Positions 11,331-22,396 of a DNA stretch of 60,000 nt are shown here, piece by piece (positions within the stretch are counted from its first letter, which is position 1; every line of letters begins with the position of its first letter). Location: positions 50,422,598 through 50,482,597 of the forward strand of contig CM043962.1 of the NCBI GenBank assembly GCA_014529385.2, in the 5' to 3' direction. A program made the translations under genes and the position numbers. The notes under the pieces were generated by a model. The model was not told the DNA's origin. It did not search any database and saw only the letters and a program-made list of their open reading frames with translations. The stretch is from Adiantum capillus-veneris (lineage: Eukaryota > Streptophyta > Polypodiopsida > Polypodiales > Pteridaceae).

Positions 11331-12290
11331 TGGTGGTTGCCAAGGGTGAAAAAGTTGGTACACTTTACTTGTGTACTGTTAGCACGCAACCTTCAGCTTG
11401 TGCAGCAACTACAGAAGTTGACAGTGCGGTGTGGCACTACCGACTTGGGCATATGAGTGCCAAAGGAATGCAAATCCTTCAAACAAAGAAGCTTCTACCA
11501 GGTTTGAAAGAAGTGGACTTAGAGTTCTGTGAAGATTGTGTTTATGGTAAACATAAGAGGGTAAAATTTCAAAAATCAGGAAATGAAAGAAAAAATAAAA
11601 AACTTGAGTTGGTTCATTCTGATGTTTGGGGTCCTGCAAGTACACCATCACTTGGTGGCTCATTGTACTATGTAACATTCATAGACGATGCGACTAGAAA
11701 AACATGGGTTTATGTCATGAAGAATAAATCCGATGTATTTTCCATATTTCAAAGGTGGAAAGCCTTTGTGGAGAATGAAACAGGTACTAAGGTTAAATTC
11801 CTCAGATCCAAAAATGGAGGCGAATATTGAAGCCAATATTTTGAAAGCTTTTGTGCTAGCAATGGCATTCGGACGCAAAGGACAACCCCAAGGACACCTC
11901 AACAAAATGGGATTTCGGAAAGGATGAACAGGACAATCATGGAACGAGCACGAAGCATGCGGCTACATGCAGGCCTACCACTTGAGCTTTGGGCGGAAGC
12001 TGTAAGTACGACTGTGTACTTAATCAATCGGTCACCCTCAACGGCATTGGATGGGGGAGTTCCAGAAGTGGCATGGACAGGTAAACCGGTGAATTATGCA
12101 TTTCTCAAAGTGTTTGGGTGTGAGGTTTTCATGCACATAGATAGAAGCCTAAGATCAAAGTTAGATGCAAAGTCCAAAAAGTGTTTCTTCATTGGCTATG
12201 GAGAAGGAGACTTTGGGTATCGCCTATGAAATCCTGAAGATGGTAAAATCTTAAGGAGTAGGGATGTAATTTTTAATGAACAAAATATGT
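11330..12290 (+). pseudogene. Copia integrase
   Basis: The zinc finger is visible (WHYRLGHMS ... FCEDCVYGKHKR). The core shows HSDVWGPA (first Asp) and NGISERMNR (Glu), but the second catalytic Asp is Lys: RSKNGGEY where the family has RSDNGGEY. A stop at 11828-11830 and frame changes near 11875 break the core. The C-terminal part follows (WAEAVSTTVYLINRSPS, FGCEVFMHI, KCFFIGYGEGDFGYRL) and stops at 12227-12229. Integrase would join the cDNA to chromosomal DNA; this copy could not. Confidence 0.9.
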
Positions 12291-14062
12291 ACAAAGATTA
12301 CTTGGAAATAAAACAAACAAAAGAAACAGGTGATGAGTACATGGAGCTTGAGGACGACGAAGACTCAAGGACTGCAAACGGTGACAATGTGCAACAACGT
12401 CAACCAAATGAGGAGCCTCAACCTATTCCCCGAAGATCTACAAGAGCAAGTAGACCTCCAGAAAGGGTTGTTCCTTCCTTCAACCATCTCTTGATCTCAG
12501 ATTCTAGAGAGCCGGAATCATACGAAGAAGCTATGCAACATGAATCCAAAGAAGAATGGACGAAGAGCATGCAAGTGGAGATGGACTCACTACATCGCAA
12601 CCAAACATGGGAATTGGTTGAGTTGCCTAAAGGTAAGCGGGCACTTCAAAACAAATGGGTGTACAAGGTGAAGAAAGAAGAAGGTGGGAAGAAAAGGTAC
12701 AAGTCTAGACTTGTGGTAAAAGGGTTTTCTCAAAAGAAAGGTATTGACTTCAATGAAATATTTTCTCCTGTTGTAAAAATGAACTCAATTAGGCTTGTCT
12801 TAAGCCTTGTGGCTGCTCATGATTTAAATCTCGAGCAAATGGATGCAAATACGGCATTCCCTCACGGTGACTTAGAGGAGGAAATCTACATGCTTCAACC
12901 AAAGGGGTATGAAGTAAAAGGTAAGGAGAAAATGGTTTGCAGATTAAAGAAGAGCTTGTATGGTTTAAAGCAAGCATCAAGACAATGGTACTTGAAGTTT
13001 GATCGATGGATGTTGGATCATGGATTCACAAGATGCAACTCGGATCACTGCGTCTACACGAAGAATTTGGGAGATGGGAAGTTCATCATCCTAATGTTGT
13101 ATGTTGATGACATGATGATTGCAAGTGCTAACATGCAGGACATCAAAGACCTAAAAGAGGATCTGTCTAAATCTTTTTCAATGAAAGATTTAGGTGTTGC
13201 AAAGAGGATACTTGGTATGAAAATATCAAGGGACAGGACGAAGAAGAAAATAAAGCTATCTCAAGAAGATTACATCAAGAAGGTACTAGAAAGGTTTGCA
13301 ATGCAAAATGCAAAACCAGTTTCTACACCTTTGGCTGGTCATTTTAAACTAACGAAGGATATGTGTCCAAAGACACAAGAGGAGATAGCCTATATGTTTA
13401 AAGTTTCATATGCTGCAGCGGTAGGTTCTCTAATGTATGCTATGTTCTGGACAAGGCCAGACATTGCACATGCAGTGGGAGTTGTGAGTAGGTTCATGGA
13501 CAACCCAGCTAAAGAGCATTGGCAAGCTGTGAAGTGGATACTTAGGTATCTAAAAGGGACAACAACAAATGCTTTGTATTTTGGAGGAACTGATATTTTT
13601 CTAGAAGGGTATGCTGATGCAGATATGGCAGGTGACAAAGATACTTGAAGGAGCACTACTGGCTATGTGTTCACGGTTGGAGGCACAGCAGTAAGCTTGG
13701 CTTCAAAGCTACAGCAAGTGGTTTCACTTTCTACCACGGAAGCAGAGTATGTAGCAATGACGGAGGCAAGCAAAGAAATTCTGTGGCTTCACAGATTCTT
13801 AGAAGAGCTTGGATTCAAACAAGACAATTGTGTCTTGTACAGTGATAGCCAAAGCGCTATCCATCTTGCGAAGAACTCAGCCTTTCATTCAAGGACAAAG
13901 CACATTGAGGTGAGATATCACTTCATAAGCACTCTTTTGGAAGAGGGACAACTAAAGCTAGGAAAGGTGCATACAAGTGAAAATCCTGCAGACATGTTTA
14001 CAAAGGTAGTCAACAAGGAGAAGTTGAGCTTTTGCTCATCTTCAATCGGCATTCAAGGATAA
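12290..14062 (+). pseudogene. Copia reverse transcriptase and RNase H
   Basis: An almost intact frame to 13648 carries the RT: WVYKVKKEEGGKKRYKSRLV, MDANTAFPHGDLEEEIYM (first Asp), SLYGLKQASRQWY and LMLYVDDMMIA (YVDD box). It continues through IRLVLSL-type spacing and WTRPDIAHAVGVVSRF to GYADADMAGD, the first RNase H Asp. A TGA at 13646-13648 (expected Arg codon) interrupts RNase H. Its remaining motifs STTEAEYVA and LYSDSQSAIHLAKN, and the C-terminal SENPADMFTK, follow in frame to 14062. It is the best preserved coding block in the window. Confidence 0.93.
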
Positions 14063-14110
14063 GAAGCCAGGATGGAAAGTAGGCACAGGTTTGGTTTGGA
14101 GATCAGTCTC

Positions 14111-14122
14111 CAAGTGGGAGAT
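14111..14122 (+). other. Copia polypurine tract
   Basis: caagtgggagat directly before the TG of the 3' LTR, in the expected position and composition for the plus-strand primer. Confidence 0.85.
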
Positions 14123-14865
14123 TGTTAAGTATGGAGCCTGATTTACCCTTGTAATTTTCTGTGGTAAAAGCGCACATTTGTAAGGCCCCCATTATGAGGA
14201 GAAGCCATCGTGCGTGAAGGAAAATCACTCATCGGAAACCAAAATTTTCACGGACAAGAATCAGGGGCAACTTTTTTTTCACCGGAATATTCTTTTTTGC
14301 CGGAATATTATGGCCGGACGGCGGCCGGAAAGTGGTCGGGAAACAACCGGTCGGTTGGCCGGTGGCCGGTAGTCAATGGCCGGTGGTCGGAAGTCAATGG
14401 CCGGTGGCCGGTGGCCGAATTCAAAAGCGGACTTGTCTTCTCAAGGGCGGCCACACATGGGCGGATTGGAGGGTCCGATTTGGACTTATTCGCACAAGGG
14501 CGGCTACACATGGCTGTCTCTCATAAGAGAGGGCAGCCCTTTTGGCCTATAAAAGGAGGCCATTTCTACACATATTTCAGAGTGTGAAGTTGATGCAACA
14601 AGGTGAGTGTGAGGTGGTGAGAGTGAACCAAGGCGGGAGCTCCATTAAGGGTATAATCCCTTTGTAAACTACTTCTTGTTTTGAAGTACTAAAGCCATTG
14701 AGTGGCTGTTTTCCCGTGGACGTAGCCCACATTGGGTGAACCACGTATATTGTATGTACTCTCTCTCTCTCTCTCTCTACTCTATAATCTCGTGTATGTA
14801 AATCTGTCTCTCTCCATTAAGTAATCTACTCGACTATCTATTTAGCTACGTCTTATTTCCTAACA
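14123..14865 (+). repeat. Copia 3' LTR
   Basis: 743 bp, same ends as the 5' LTR and followed by the ATGAG target duplication. It differs from the 5' LTR by a shorter CT tract, lack of a GC-rich stretch after ggggcaact, and presence of the 28-bp segment around ctcaagggcggccacac. Confidence 0.95.
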
Positions 14866-14870
14866 ATGAG

Positions 14871-15109
14871 AGGCAAAATAAAAGGATTTCCTGAAGTGTT
14901 TATCTCGGCCAACCTAAGAGGACCTAAAATTCTACGAATTACAGGTTGAAATTGCAACTTAGTACTAACAATTATGTGTACCTTTTTCCTTGCAATGGGA
15001 ATGAAAGGATCATACAAATTCTCGTGATTCATGGAAACTACTTGACTATGCTAAAGGTTGAACCTACACAAAAAGATACACAAGCCCTCTTCAGTGGGGG
15101 CACCAAAAT
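14871..15109 (-). other. Leader of the Tat-like element, LTR-proximal part, with primer site
   Basis: Continues the leader of the minus-strand element on the far side of the Copia insertion. The primer site TGGTGCCCCCAC (minus strand) is at 15105-15094, four bases from the LTR end at 15110. No coding sequence is seen. Confidence 0.6.
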
Positions 15110-16134
15110 TGAGGTAGTCCGAGGTGGGCAACAAGAGAGGTGACCTCTAAACACCCCTCAAGGCTCCCGTGCTGCTCAATTGGGGTTGGGGCAACCACAA
15201 GCACAACACAATAACAAACCCATAGCCAAACCCAAACAAGATAGGGGCACCACCTAGTTATGGTATGAGAACTAGGATGCAAGAGAGATTTTTTCACAAC
15301 CAAGAAGATGCACCACAAAACACACACAAGCAACCTCACACCAAGACACACACAAAATGGACTAGAGAGAGCTAGAGAAAATGGAAGAGAGAGAGGAATG
15401 GATCTTGTGTAATACCTTATTTATGACTTGCAAATGGAGATGGTTCGTTATGATGCTATCGTAGGCTTGTATAAAACTAACTCAATTCTTAGTGAATGCT
15501 AAACATTGCCAACACAAACACACACTGTCTTAGGGTGTGGGAGACCTCTCACCACAATACCCTCTTACAATGGACACAAAATTGGCAATGAAAACACACT
15601 AAAACACTTTCTAAAACAAGAGCAAATGATAGACACTAAAAATACACAAGTCACCTTGAATTCACCAAACCGTATTGCACAAGTGGAAGGACGAAGATTT
15701 GAATGTCGAATCACGCCTTTGATGCAGTAGACCCCAATTTATTGATGATGGAGGAACATATAAAATAGTGGTTTTGAGATTTTGAACTCACGCTCTCTCA
15801 CTTGCAATGTGTAGCTTGAAAGCTTCTCTCACACCAAAAGTGAAGCTCACAAAGTGGTTGCTACGCCTAAGTCTCTCTTCACGCATAGAGTGTTGGGGTG
15901 CTATGTGAGATATTGCAGGTTGTTTTACAAGAACGAGAGGGGCCTATTTATAGGTTGGAGATCCCTCATTAAGATTATTGGAAATCCTAATTTACAATCT
16001 AACAAATCAGGATTATGATTTTTTTTTTGAATATCAAAACACTGCGGGCCTTGTTTGTCTGCTTGAGTCATGGATGTGGGCTCAAAAGAGAGCATTATTG
16101 ATGGTAGATAAGGTGAAAGTAGAGTTTTAAGGAA

Positions 16135-16178
<44 letters not shown>

Positions 16179-17777
16179 ACTATGCACATGTCTTGAGGTG
16201 ATGTGTCTTTTATGGTTAGGACAATGACTATTTTGTGTAAGTATGTTAGTGGTTAGTGTTAGTAATCACTAAAAAGTAAAATTTGTATTTACAATAGGTA
16301 GAATGAGGTGGATGGATGAAGTAAGATGGTTGAATGAAGTGAGAAAATCCTTGTAATGGTGAAGCTTGAAGGACTTACTTGTGTAGGTTCTCAAAATGAC
16401 TATCGATCCTCTTCGTCTTCTTCTCTTCTTTATGCCACCGTCGTCAAGGTTGATTATCGTGATGAAAATGGAAATTTGGTTGATGAAATCTCTCAATTTG
16501 TAGAGGTTAAGCATGGTTTACATGCTGAATTTTATGTATATAGAGAGGGATAGGATGGAATTGTACTTTGGAAGTAATAGAGAGAGGCATAGAGATGGTG
16601 TATATACATGCACAGCTCATATGAGAGCTATGGAAGTAAGAGGGGAGGTTAATGGTGAAGAAGGTGAGAGAAATCATGGAAGATGCAAGTTTGAGTGAGA
16701 GATTGAGAGGAATGAGTGTGTGTGTGTGTGGAAGTGGGAAAGGAGGTGAGACAAGACTATGGGTTACTTTGGGAGAAAACTGGGCAGACTAGGGTCCACT
16801 CAAAACATCCTATTTCACCGATGGTAGCTCCAAAAATCATGAGAAAACTTGAGGTGATATTCAGATTATGGGCTATATTTTTTTTGTTAACCACATCTTC
16901 AAATTCCGAGCGGAGATAGGTGCCAAAAATATCACCAAAAAACTTGTTTTTTATGCTGTGAAAGTCTTTTAGTGGCCCCCTCCTTTGTTGAATTTGCACA
17001 ATGTATCCAAAAGTGAGCCCCTCCTTTGTCATATCATGATACAAAGCATCCAAGTTACCTTTACACATGCATGGAGGAGGATTATTGATGAAATAAGAAA
17101 TATATACATGGTGGGACTAGTGTATGAGCCATTCATGGATTTTAGCTCAATGAGCACATGGTGTTAGAATTATGAGTATATAATAAGAAAAAATATGGAA
17201 GAATTATGGATATGAAAAAAGATATTGGAATAATATGATATGGCCCCTCTTTTGTATTATTTTGGGTGAAAGAGGAAAAGGTATGCAAGTAAATGAAAAT
17301 AATATAATAAACGTGACTAACAAAGTAGAAATCAATTTTTTGTTTTCTCGAGGGTGAGGGTGAAAATGTGGGGGTGATTTGTATAAAAGAAAAATATGAG
17401 GTTAGAGTATGTACACATTGACAAAAACGATGAAAGAAGGCGTACATAGGTTTAATAAGACACACACCTAGGTATAAATATTTAAATAAAATATCAAAAT
17501 AATTCTAAAAATCCTTATGTTTAGGCCTTATATACAATGAGATATTTACACACAAAAAAGGCCATAATATACTTTTTTTAAAATTTTTTGTATTTTTTTG
17601 GCTCAACTAGCTTAGTGACTAGCTAATTGAGGGTTTTTAAGGAGACATGGGGAAAGTCCCGTAACTCACACACACCTATATACAGTGAAAGAGCGAAGAT
17701 AACCACAATGTTTGAGCGATTTGATAGGGTGAAGTAGCTCACTATGACAATTTGGAATAGCTGAAAAACGGCTATCA
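15110..17777 (-). mobile_element. 5' LTR of the minus-strand Tat-like Ty3 element
   Basis: About 2.7 kb; minus-strand ends TGATAGCC (17777) and CCTCA (15110). It matches the LTR at 454-3740 along most of its length: shared start, the stretch around 16440-16950, the 670-bp segment at about 16942-17611 and the terminal block. It lacks the extra block A. A GA tract lies at 16139-16176. Short open frames in it are not conserved in the partner and are not called. Confidence 0.7.
16139..16176. repeat. (GA)n microsatellite
   Basis: About 19 GA units within the right Ty3 LTR. Confidence 0.95.
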
Positions 17778-17841
17778 ATGCTGGGAGAGTATCTAACCAA
17801 GCAGGAATTGAAAAGCTATATGGATATATGTGCTTTATATC
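17778..17841. other. 64-bp spacer between two retrotransposons
   Basis: Lies between the outer end of the minus-strand Ty3 LTR and the TG of the next LTR. No feature recognised. Bases 17778-17782 (atgct) and 17837-17841 (atatc) would be halves of the two elements' target duplications, whose partners are not in view. Confidence 0.5.
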
Positions 17842-19583
17842 TGTTTGAGGATAAATCAAACGGGCGCCCAACTGGTCGGACACGTAGCCGGGCACCACAT
17901 TTGTAGTCTATTATTTTGTCAAAGCTAGTGTAGTGATACTCTGTGTAAATCCTGATTCCAAAGTAATGGATCAATTCCCTGAGTTGTAATGTTGTAATGA
18001 TATTTGTAAAGATCCATGTAAATCGGTCACTGGCCATGTAGAATGCCCTAGGTATAAAGGTCAATAACCTTAATGTGAAAGGAGGCTTATTTTTGGAAGA
18101 AGTGGGAGCTCAAAAAACGTACGCTCAAGCTACGAGCTGCTCCATCTTGTAATCAATGCAGCTAATGATTTGGTAATCTGTTTTCAATTCCGAAACTTGC
18201 ATTGTGTTCCTCTTTCTTTGCTCTTTCATTCTAGTGTAAGCATTGTCAGTTTTTCCGTGGTTCGCGACTACGGGTTTGTGAGTTGTAATTGCATATTTGA
18301 GTTCTTACATTGTTGTTTATAGTTTTTTTGACCATAGGAGAGTGTTCCTAGACCATAGGGTGACCTTTCTGGATAGTTCTGTTGCAGTTTTTAGGACCTT
18401 TTTCATGATGAATCGTGATTTTGGTACCTTGTCGAATTGCAACCAGACTTGCTAGGATAGTGTCCTACGTGTCGTAGACCTCCTCCTAAAGTTTCGTTGC
18501 ATTTTGAGTCCGTTCGAGTGCCGAAATGGCGTGATGACCTAGAGCTGTGAGAAAGGACATAGGCAGATATCCCTGATCATTGAGTGTTGTTTTGCTTATA
18601 GAGTTGTTGTGTTTGCTTGTTAAGGTTCACTTTGTGAGATTGACGATCTCATAGAGTCTCCGTGCCCCATCCAAGTCACTTTCCCTGAGGATAAATCAAA
18701 CGGGCACCCAACTAGTCGGACACGTATCCGGACACCACATTTGTAGTCTATTATTTTGTCCAAGCTAGTGTAGTGATACTGTGTGTAAATCTTGATTCCA
18801 GAGTAATGGATCAATTCCCTGAGTTGTAATGGTGTAATGATATTTGTAAATGTCCATGTAAACCAGCCACTGGCCATTTAGAATGCCCTAGGTATAAAGG
18901 TCAATAACCTTAATGTGAAAGGAGGCTTATCTTTAGAAGAAGTGGGAGCTCAAAAAACGTACGCTCAAGCTACAAGCTGCTCCAACCTTGTAATCAACTT
19001 TTCTAATGATTGGGTAATCCGTTTTCAAATCTGAAACTTGCATTGTGTTCCTCTCTCTTTGCTCTTTAAATTAAGTGTAAGCATTGTCAGTTTTGATGTG
19101 CTTTGCGACTATGCGTTAGTGAACTATAATTACAGATTTGAATGTTTAAATCACTGTTTTTAGTCGTTTTGACCATAGGAGAGTGTTCTTAGACCATAGG
19201 ACGACAATTTTGGATAGTTGTGTTGCAATTTTCAGGACCTTTTTCATGATGGATTGTGATTTTGGTACCTTGTTGACTTGCTAGGATAGTGCCCCTAGGT
19301 GTCCTAAACCTCCTCCTAAAGTTACGTTGCATTTCGAGTCTGTTCGAGTGCCGAACTGGCGTGATGACCTAGAGCTGTGAGAAAGGACATAGGTAGATTT
19401 CCCTGATCATTGAGTGTTGATTTGCTTGTAGAGTTGTTGTGTTTGCTGGTTAAGGTTTACTTCTTGAGATTGGCGATCTCAAAGAGTCTCCGTGCCCCAT
19501 CCGAGTCACTTTCCCTGAGTCTTGACATTATGTTAGTGCTAGAAAGCTATACTGCAGGCGTCCGTCGCGGCGACTTGCTAACA
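17842..19583 (+). repeat. 5' LTR with an internal 840-bp tandem duplication
   Basis: Starts TGTTTGAGGATAAATC and ends ctaaca before the primer site. The block 17846-18685 is repeated at 18686-19515 (both start tgaggataaatcaaacggg and end ccgtgccccatcc.agtcactttccc); 19516-19583 is the unique end. The related LTR at 53403-54346 (944 bp) has one block only, so the duplication is specific to this copy. Breakpoints share the short sequence tgag. Each block has a TATA-like ggtataaagg (18051-18060, 18891-18900). Confidence 0.8.
18051..18060 (+). promoter_or_regulatory. TATA-like element, first of two in the LTR
   Basis: ggtataaagg, repeated at 18891-18900 and present in the other LTR copy at about 53611-53619, within a conserved context (cctaggtataaaggtcaata). 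Confidence 0.45.
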
Positions 19584-19584
19584 T

Positions 19585-19602
19585 TGGCATTGCTGCCGGG
19601 GA
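19585..19602 (+). other. Primer-binding site resembling the tRNA-Asp type
   Basis: TGGCATTGCTGCCGGGGA, one base after the LTR end. It matches the common plant Ty3 primer site TGGCGCCGTTGCCGGGGA except at a few central positions. The second copy at 54348 reads TGGCGCTTTTGTCAAGGA, independently diverged from the same site. Confidence 0.75.
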
Positions 19603-22396
19603 TATGATCCTTAGATGGTGAGTGACCTAGTGCATATTTAGAGCATTCTTTTTCTAAATATTTGTCCTTCCATTCCATTTACACTTTAGCAGTGAAGCAG
19701 CTAGACACGGGGTTTAGTGCTTGATAGAGTCTAGAAGACAAGGACTTGCTAGATCTATTCTTGAGAAGTAAAGAGGGTTGTGAGTGAGATAGCAAAAAGC
19801 ATTTCATTCTCCGATTTTCTCTATGCTTTCAGAGTGCTGTACCGTTTTCCATTACGACTTTATTTTATACTATTTTGTTTGTTTTTGTTTCATGTTTCAT
19901 TTCAGTAGTTAGGAGTAGGATAAGTAGAAACTACAACCATCAAAATGGGGCTAAAAGATTGAGAGACAAAAAGGTGAAAACCATATTTTGGCAAAAACGA
20001 CCATAACTCTGAAATTCTAAAAATTTGATGGTAGAGACCTCAAAAGTGATCCAAATTCAAAAATTTATGGATCAAGGGCATCAACAGACTCTCTAGAAGC
20101 AATCAGAGAAGTTTGGCCAGATTCTGTGGAGGAACATGGATCGCGATCCATGTACCCCAGAGTACATTTTTTGTGAAAAGTTACCAGTTATAGTGAGCAT
20201 CATTGGGAAATTGCTTTTATCAAGTTTGCTTGAAAGAAAAAATCAAAAATCACATCAGAATTGACTTTGAGGGCAAAAACAGGGATTCAGACACAAAATT
20301 GGGCAAATCTTGAGATTTTGGGATCCAAATCAAAAAAGGGGTGAGATTTGGCTTCTACAGGGCATAAAGAACCAACAGAACAAAATTCATGAAAAAATGC
20401 TGCCAAACATGGATCGCGATCCATGTACCTTTTTGACATTCTGGGTTGATATTTGACAAGTACATCCCTGATATCATTTGGAACAACTTTGCCAAAATGG
20501 ACCATGTCAAAAAATTGAAAAAAGTTGGTCAAAATAGCCAAATACATAAACTAGTCAAAAATCGTAGGGCAGAGAGAAGAACCCACTTTTGTTTTGAAAA
20601 AAGTTGGCCAAATTCAAAAAGATTTGGGAAAGAGTATCACCATAACATGGACTACAAGCTGACCAAGTTTCATGTCAAAATGTGGTCAAAAATGGATCGC
20701 GATCCATGTACCTCATGAAAAATTTTGAATTTTTTTTGGCTGAGACTTAAGCAGTGAATAGCTGACACATAGACAAACAACTTTCCCAAAAAAACAATCT
20801 GCAAAAAGGTTACAAAAAATGGTCAAAAGAGCCAAAAATAGAACATTGTCAAAACTGTCGCAGCAGACTGTAGAAGTTAGTTTTGGTTGGGCAAAACTGA
20901 TGCAAATCCAAAAAATTTTGTGGAACAAGCTACAAACATCATAAGCTATCAGCACATCAAAAATTCAGATCCAAAAGTGATGGAACATGGATCGCGATCC
21001 ATGTACTACCCCTGAGAAATTTTTGGACTGAAACTTTTCAAGCCTGTAGCAGAAACCATTGTGAACAAAAGTCCCCAAAGAATTTTTGTCAAAAAAGTTC
21101 AAAAATTGGGTCAAAAGTGCCAAAAACACTTCAAGGTGAAAACCCTAAAACAGACATGTGAATTGACTTTTGCCTAGCCTAAACAAGTCCAAATCATACA
21201 AAAACCACATAGCTAGGATCAGTGGACCAAGGGGAAGCTGTGTGCCAAGTTTCATTGCAATCTAACACATAGGTACATGGATCGCGATCCATGTTCCTTT
21301 GTCATAGACTGATACCATATTTGCACCATAGCTAGAGCCCATCACAAGGAGTCTAGTGGCCTTTTCAAAAGTGAATTTGGATATCAAAAACCTGTCCAAA
21401 AGCCCAAAACTGCAAGGTACTCTGAGGAAGTGCCAGAACTGACCTAACTTTCAATCCAGAGGTCAATTTTCAAAAATTTTGACACCATAGGGTATCCTAA
21501 GCATGGTGAATCTGATGATACCAAGAGAAGTCAATTTGGGCTCCAAACATGGATCGCGATCCATGTACCCATAATGACAGCTTGACCTGAAACTTTCCAG
21601 ATCAATAGTGCATACACAAGAAAACATATCCCCAAGTTCAGTGTTGAAAAAAATTGAGCAAATTTGGGTCAAAAGGGAGCAGAACATGTGACACACTGAA
21701 AATCGCAGTACATACCTAGTGTTGGCAATTTGACCTATCAAAACAAGTCCAAATCCAAAAAGATTCGAGATTTAGCTTGTGGACATAGTCAGGAACAAAC
21801 CCCTAAGAGGACAAGGCCAGATGTGGTTGAACATGGATCGCGATCCATGTACCTCCACCTCAGAATTTGATGAAAACTGGTATATAGCATGCACATGACC
21901 TTGTCTACACACAATGAAAATTTGGGTAAATTTGGAGAAAAAAATCTGACAGGGAACATGGATCACGATCCATGTACCTCTCAGCATAGTGGGGGTATCT
22001 AAGTTGATGATCTTGTAGATATACTTGAGTACATCCCAAATCTCAAGTTCGAGCTAAAAATACCCTCTCGAGACCAAGATACAAGCCAAAGTTCCTGTTT
22101 TCTGGTCCTGAGACTGTTTTGAGTGTTGTTTCAAGTGCAGTTCACCAAAAGTGCTCTAACTTTTGATAGACAACTCCAAATCGAGTCAGGTATAGCTAGG
22201 AAGAAAGCTTGCGGGCATTTTTCTAGGTTTCCTAAATCCAAACTTTTAGGGTACCCCAAGACCAGTTTCCAGAGACCAAAAAGTCATAAATTCCTAGCTT
22301 CTGAGAGACCTCATCAAGAGAAAAAGGGGATACGTTGCACTAAGCCAAAGTGGGATTGTCAAGGACTATCTTGAGACTTTTGAGTGAGCCTTAACC
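19603..22396 (+). repeat. 2.8-kb leader built of diverged repeats of about 283 bp, each with one palindrome
   Basis: Between primer site and gag. No long reading frame. From 20134 on, a palindrome recurs roughly every 272-295 bp, with loosely repeated text between (tcaaaa.tgccaaaaa, ctgaaacttttc, gtccaaatc-like phrases). The spacer text has drifted strongly between units while the palindrome has hardly changed. The first about 500 bases match the second copy (54366-54686) until that copy is cut by a CACTA end. Confidence 0.75.
20134..21975. promoter_or_regulatory. Array of eight 20-bp palindromes ACATGGATCGCGATCCATGT
   Basis: Copies at 20134-20153, 20407-20426, 20690-20709, 20985-21004, 21275-21294, 21547-21566, 21831-21850 and 21956-21975. 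Six are perfect and self-complementary. Copy three has one change (aaat start) and copy eight one (cacg centre). Start-to-start distances are 273, 283, 295, 290, 272, 284 and 125. All but one copy is followed by ac; copy five by tc. Role unknown: candidate dimeric protein site or RNA kissing/dimer site in the element transcript. Confidence 0.85.

Larger units (their letters stand above)
9326..14865 (+). mobile_element. Complete Copia (Ty1) retrotransposon, Tork/Tnt1-like
   Basis: A 5540-bp element with LTRs at 9326-10108 and 14123-14865 (both TGTTAAGTATGG...TAACA), flanked by the perfect 5-bp duplication ATGAG (9321-9325 and 14866-14870). A primer site TGGTATCAGAGC follows the 5' LTR and a purine tract precedes the 3' LTR. 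Gene order is gag, protease, integrase, reverse transcriptase, RNase H, which defines Copia. Stops, frameshifts and altered catalytic residues make it inactive. It is nested in the leader of the minus-strand Ty3 element, so it is the younger insertion. Confidence 0.95.
454..17777 (-). mobile_element. Tat-like Ty3 retrotransposon (minus strand), interrupted by a Copia element
   Basis: Order on the minus strand: 5' LTR 17777-15110, primer site 15105-15094, leader, Copia insertion (14865-9326), gag from 8979, protease, reverse transcriptase, two RNase H domains, integrase to about 3870, purine tract, 3' LTR 3740-454. The second RNase H after the RT-linked one is the hallmark of the plant Tat lineage. 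Multiple stops and frameshifts show the copy is dead. The outer left flank is another element copy, so no target duplication can be tested; the right flank begins atgct at 17778. Confidence 0.75.

Noticed and set aside
20134-21975. Regularly spaced palindromes read as a CRISPR-like array
   Set aside because: Spacing is about 283 bp, not 25-50, the sequence lies in a plant retrotransposon leader, and the units between are related to each other rather than unique spacers.
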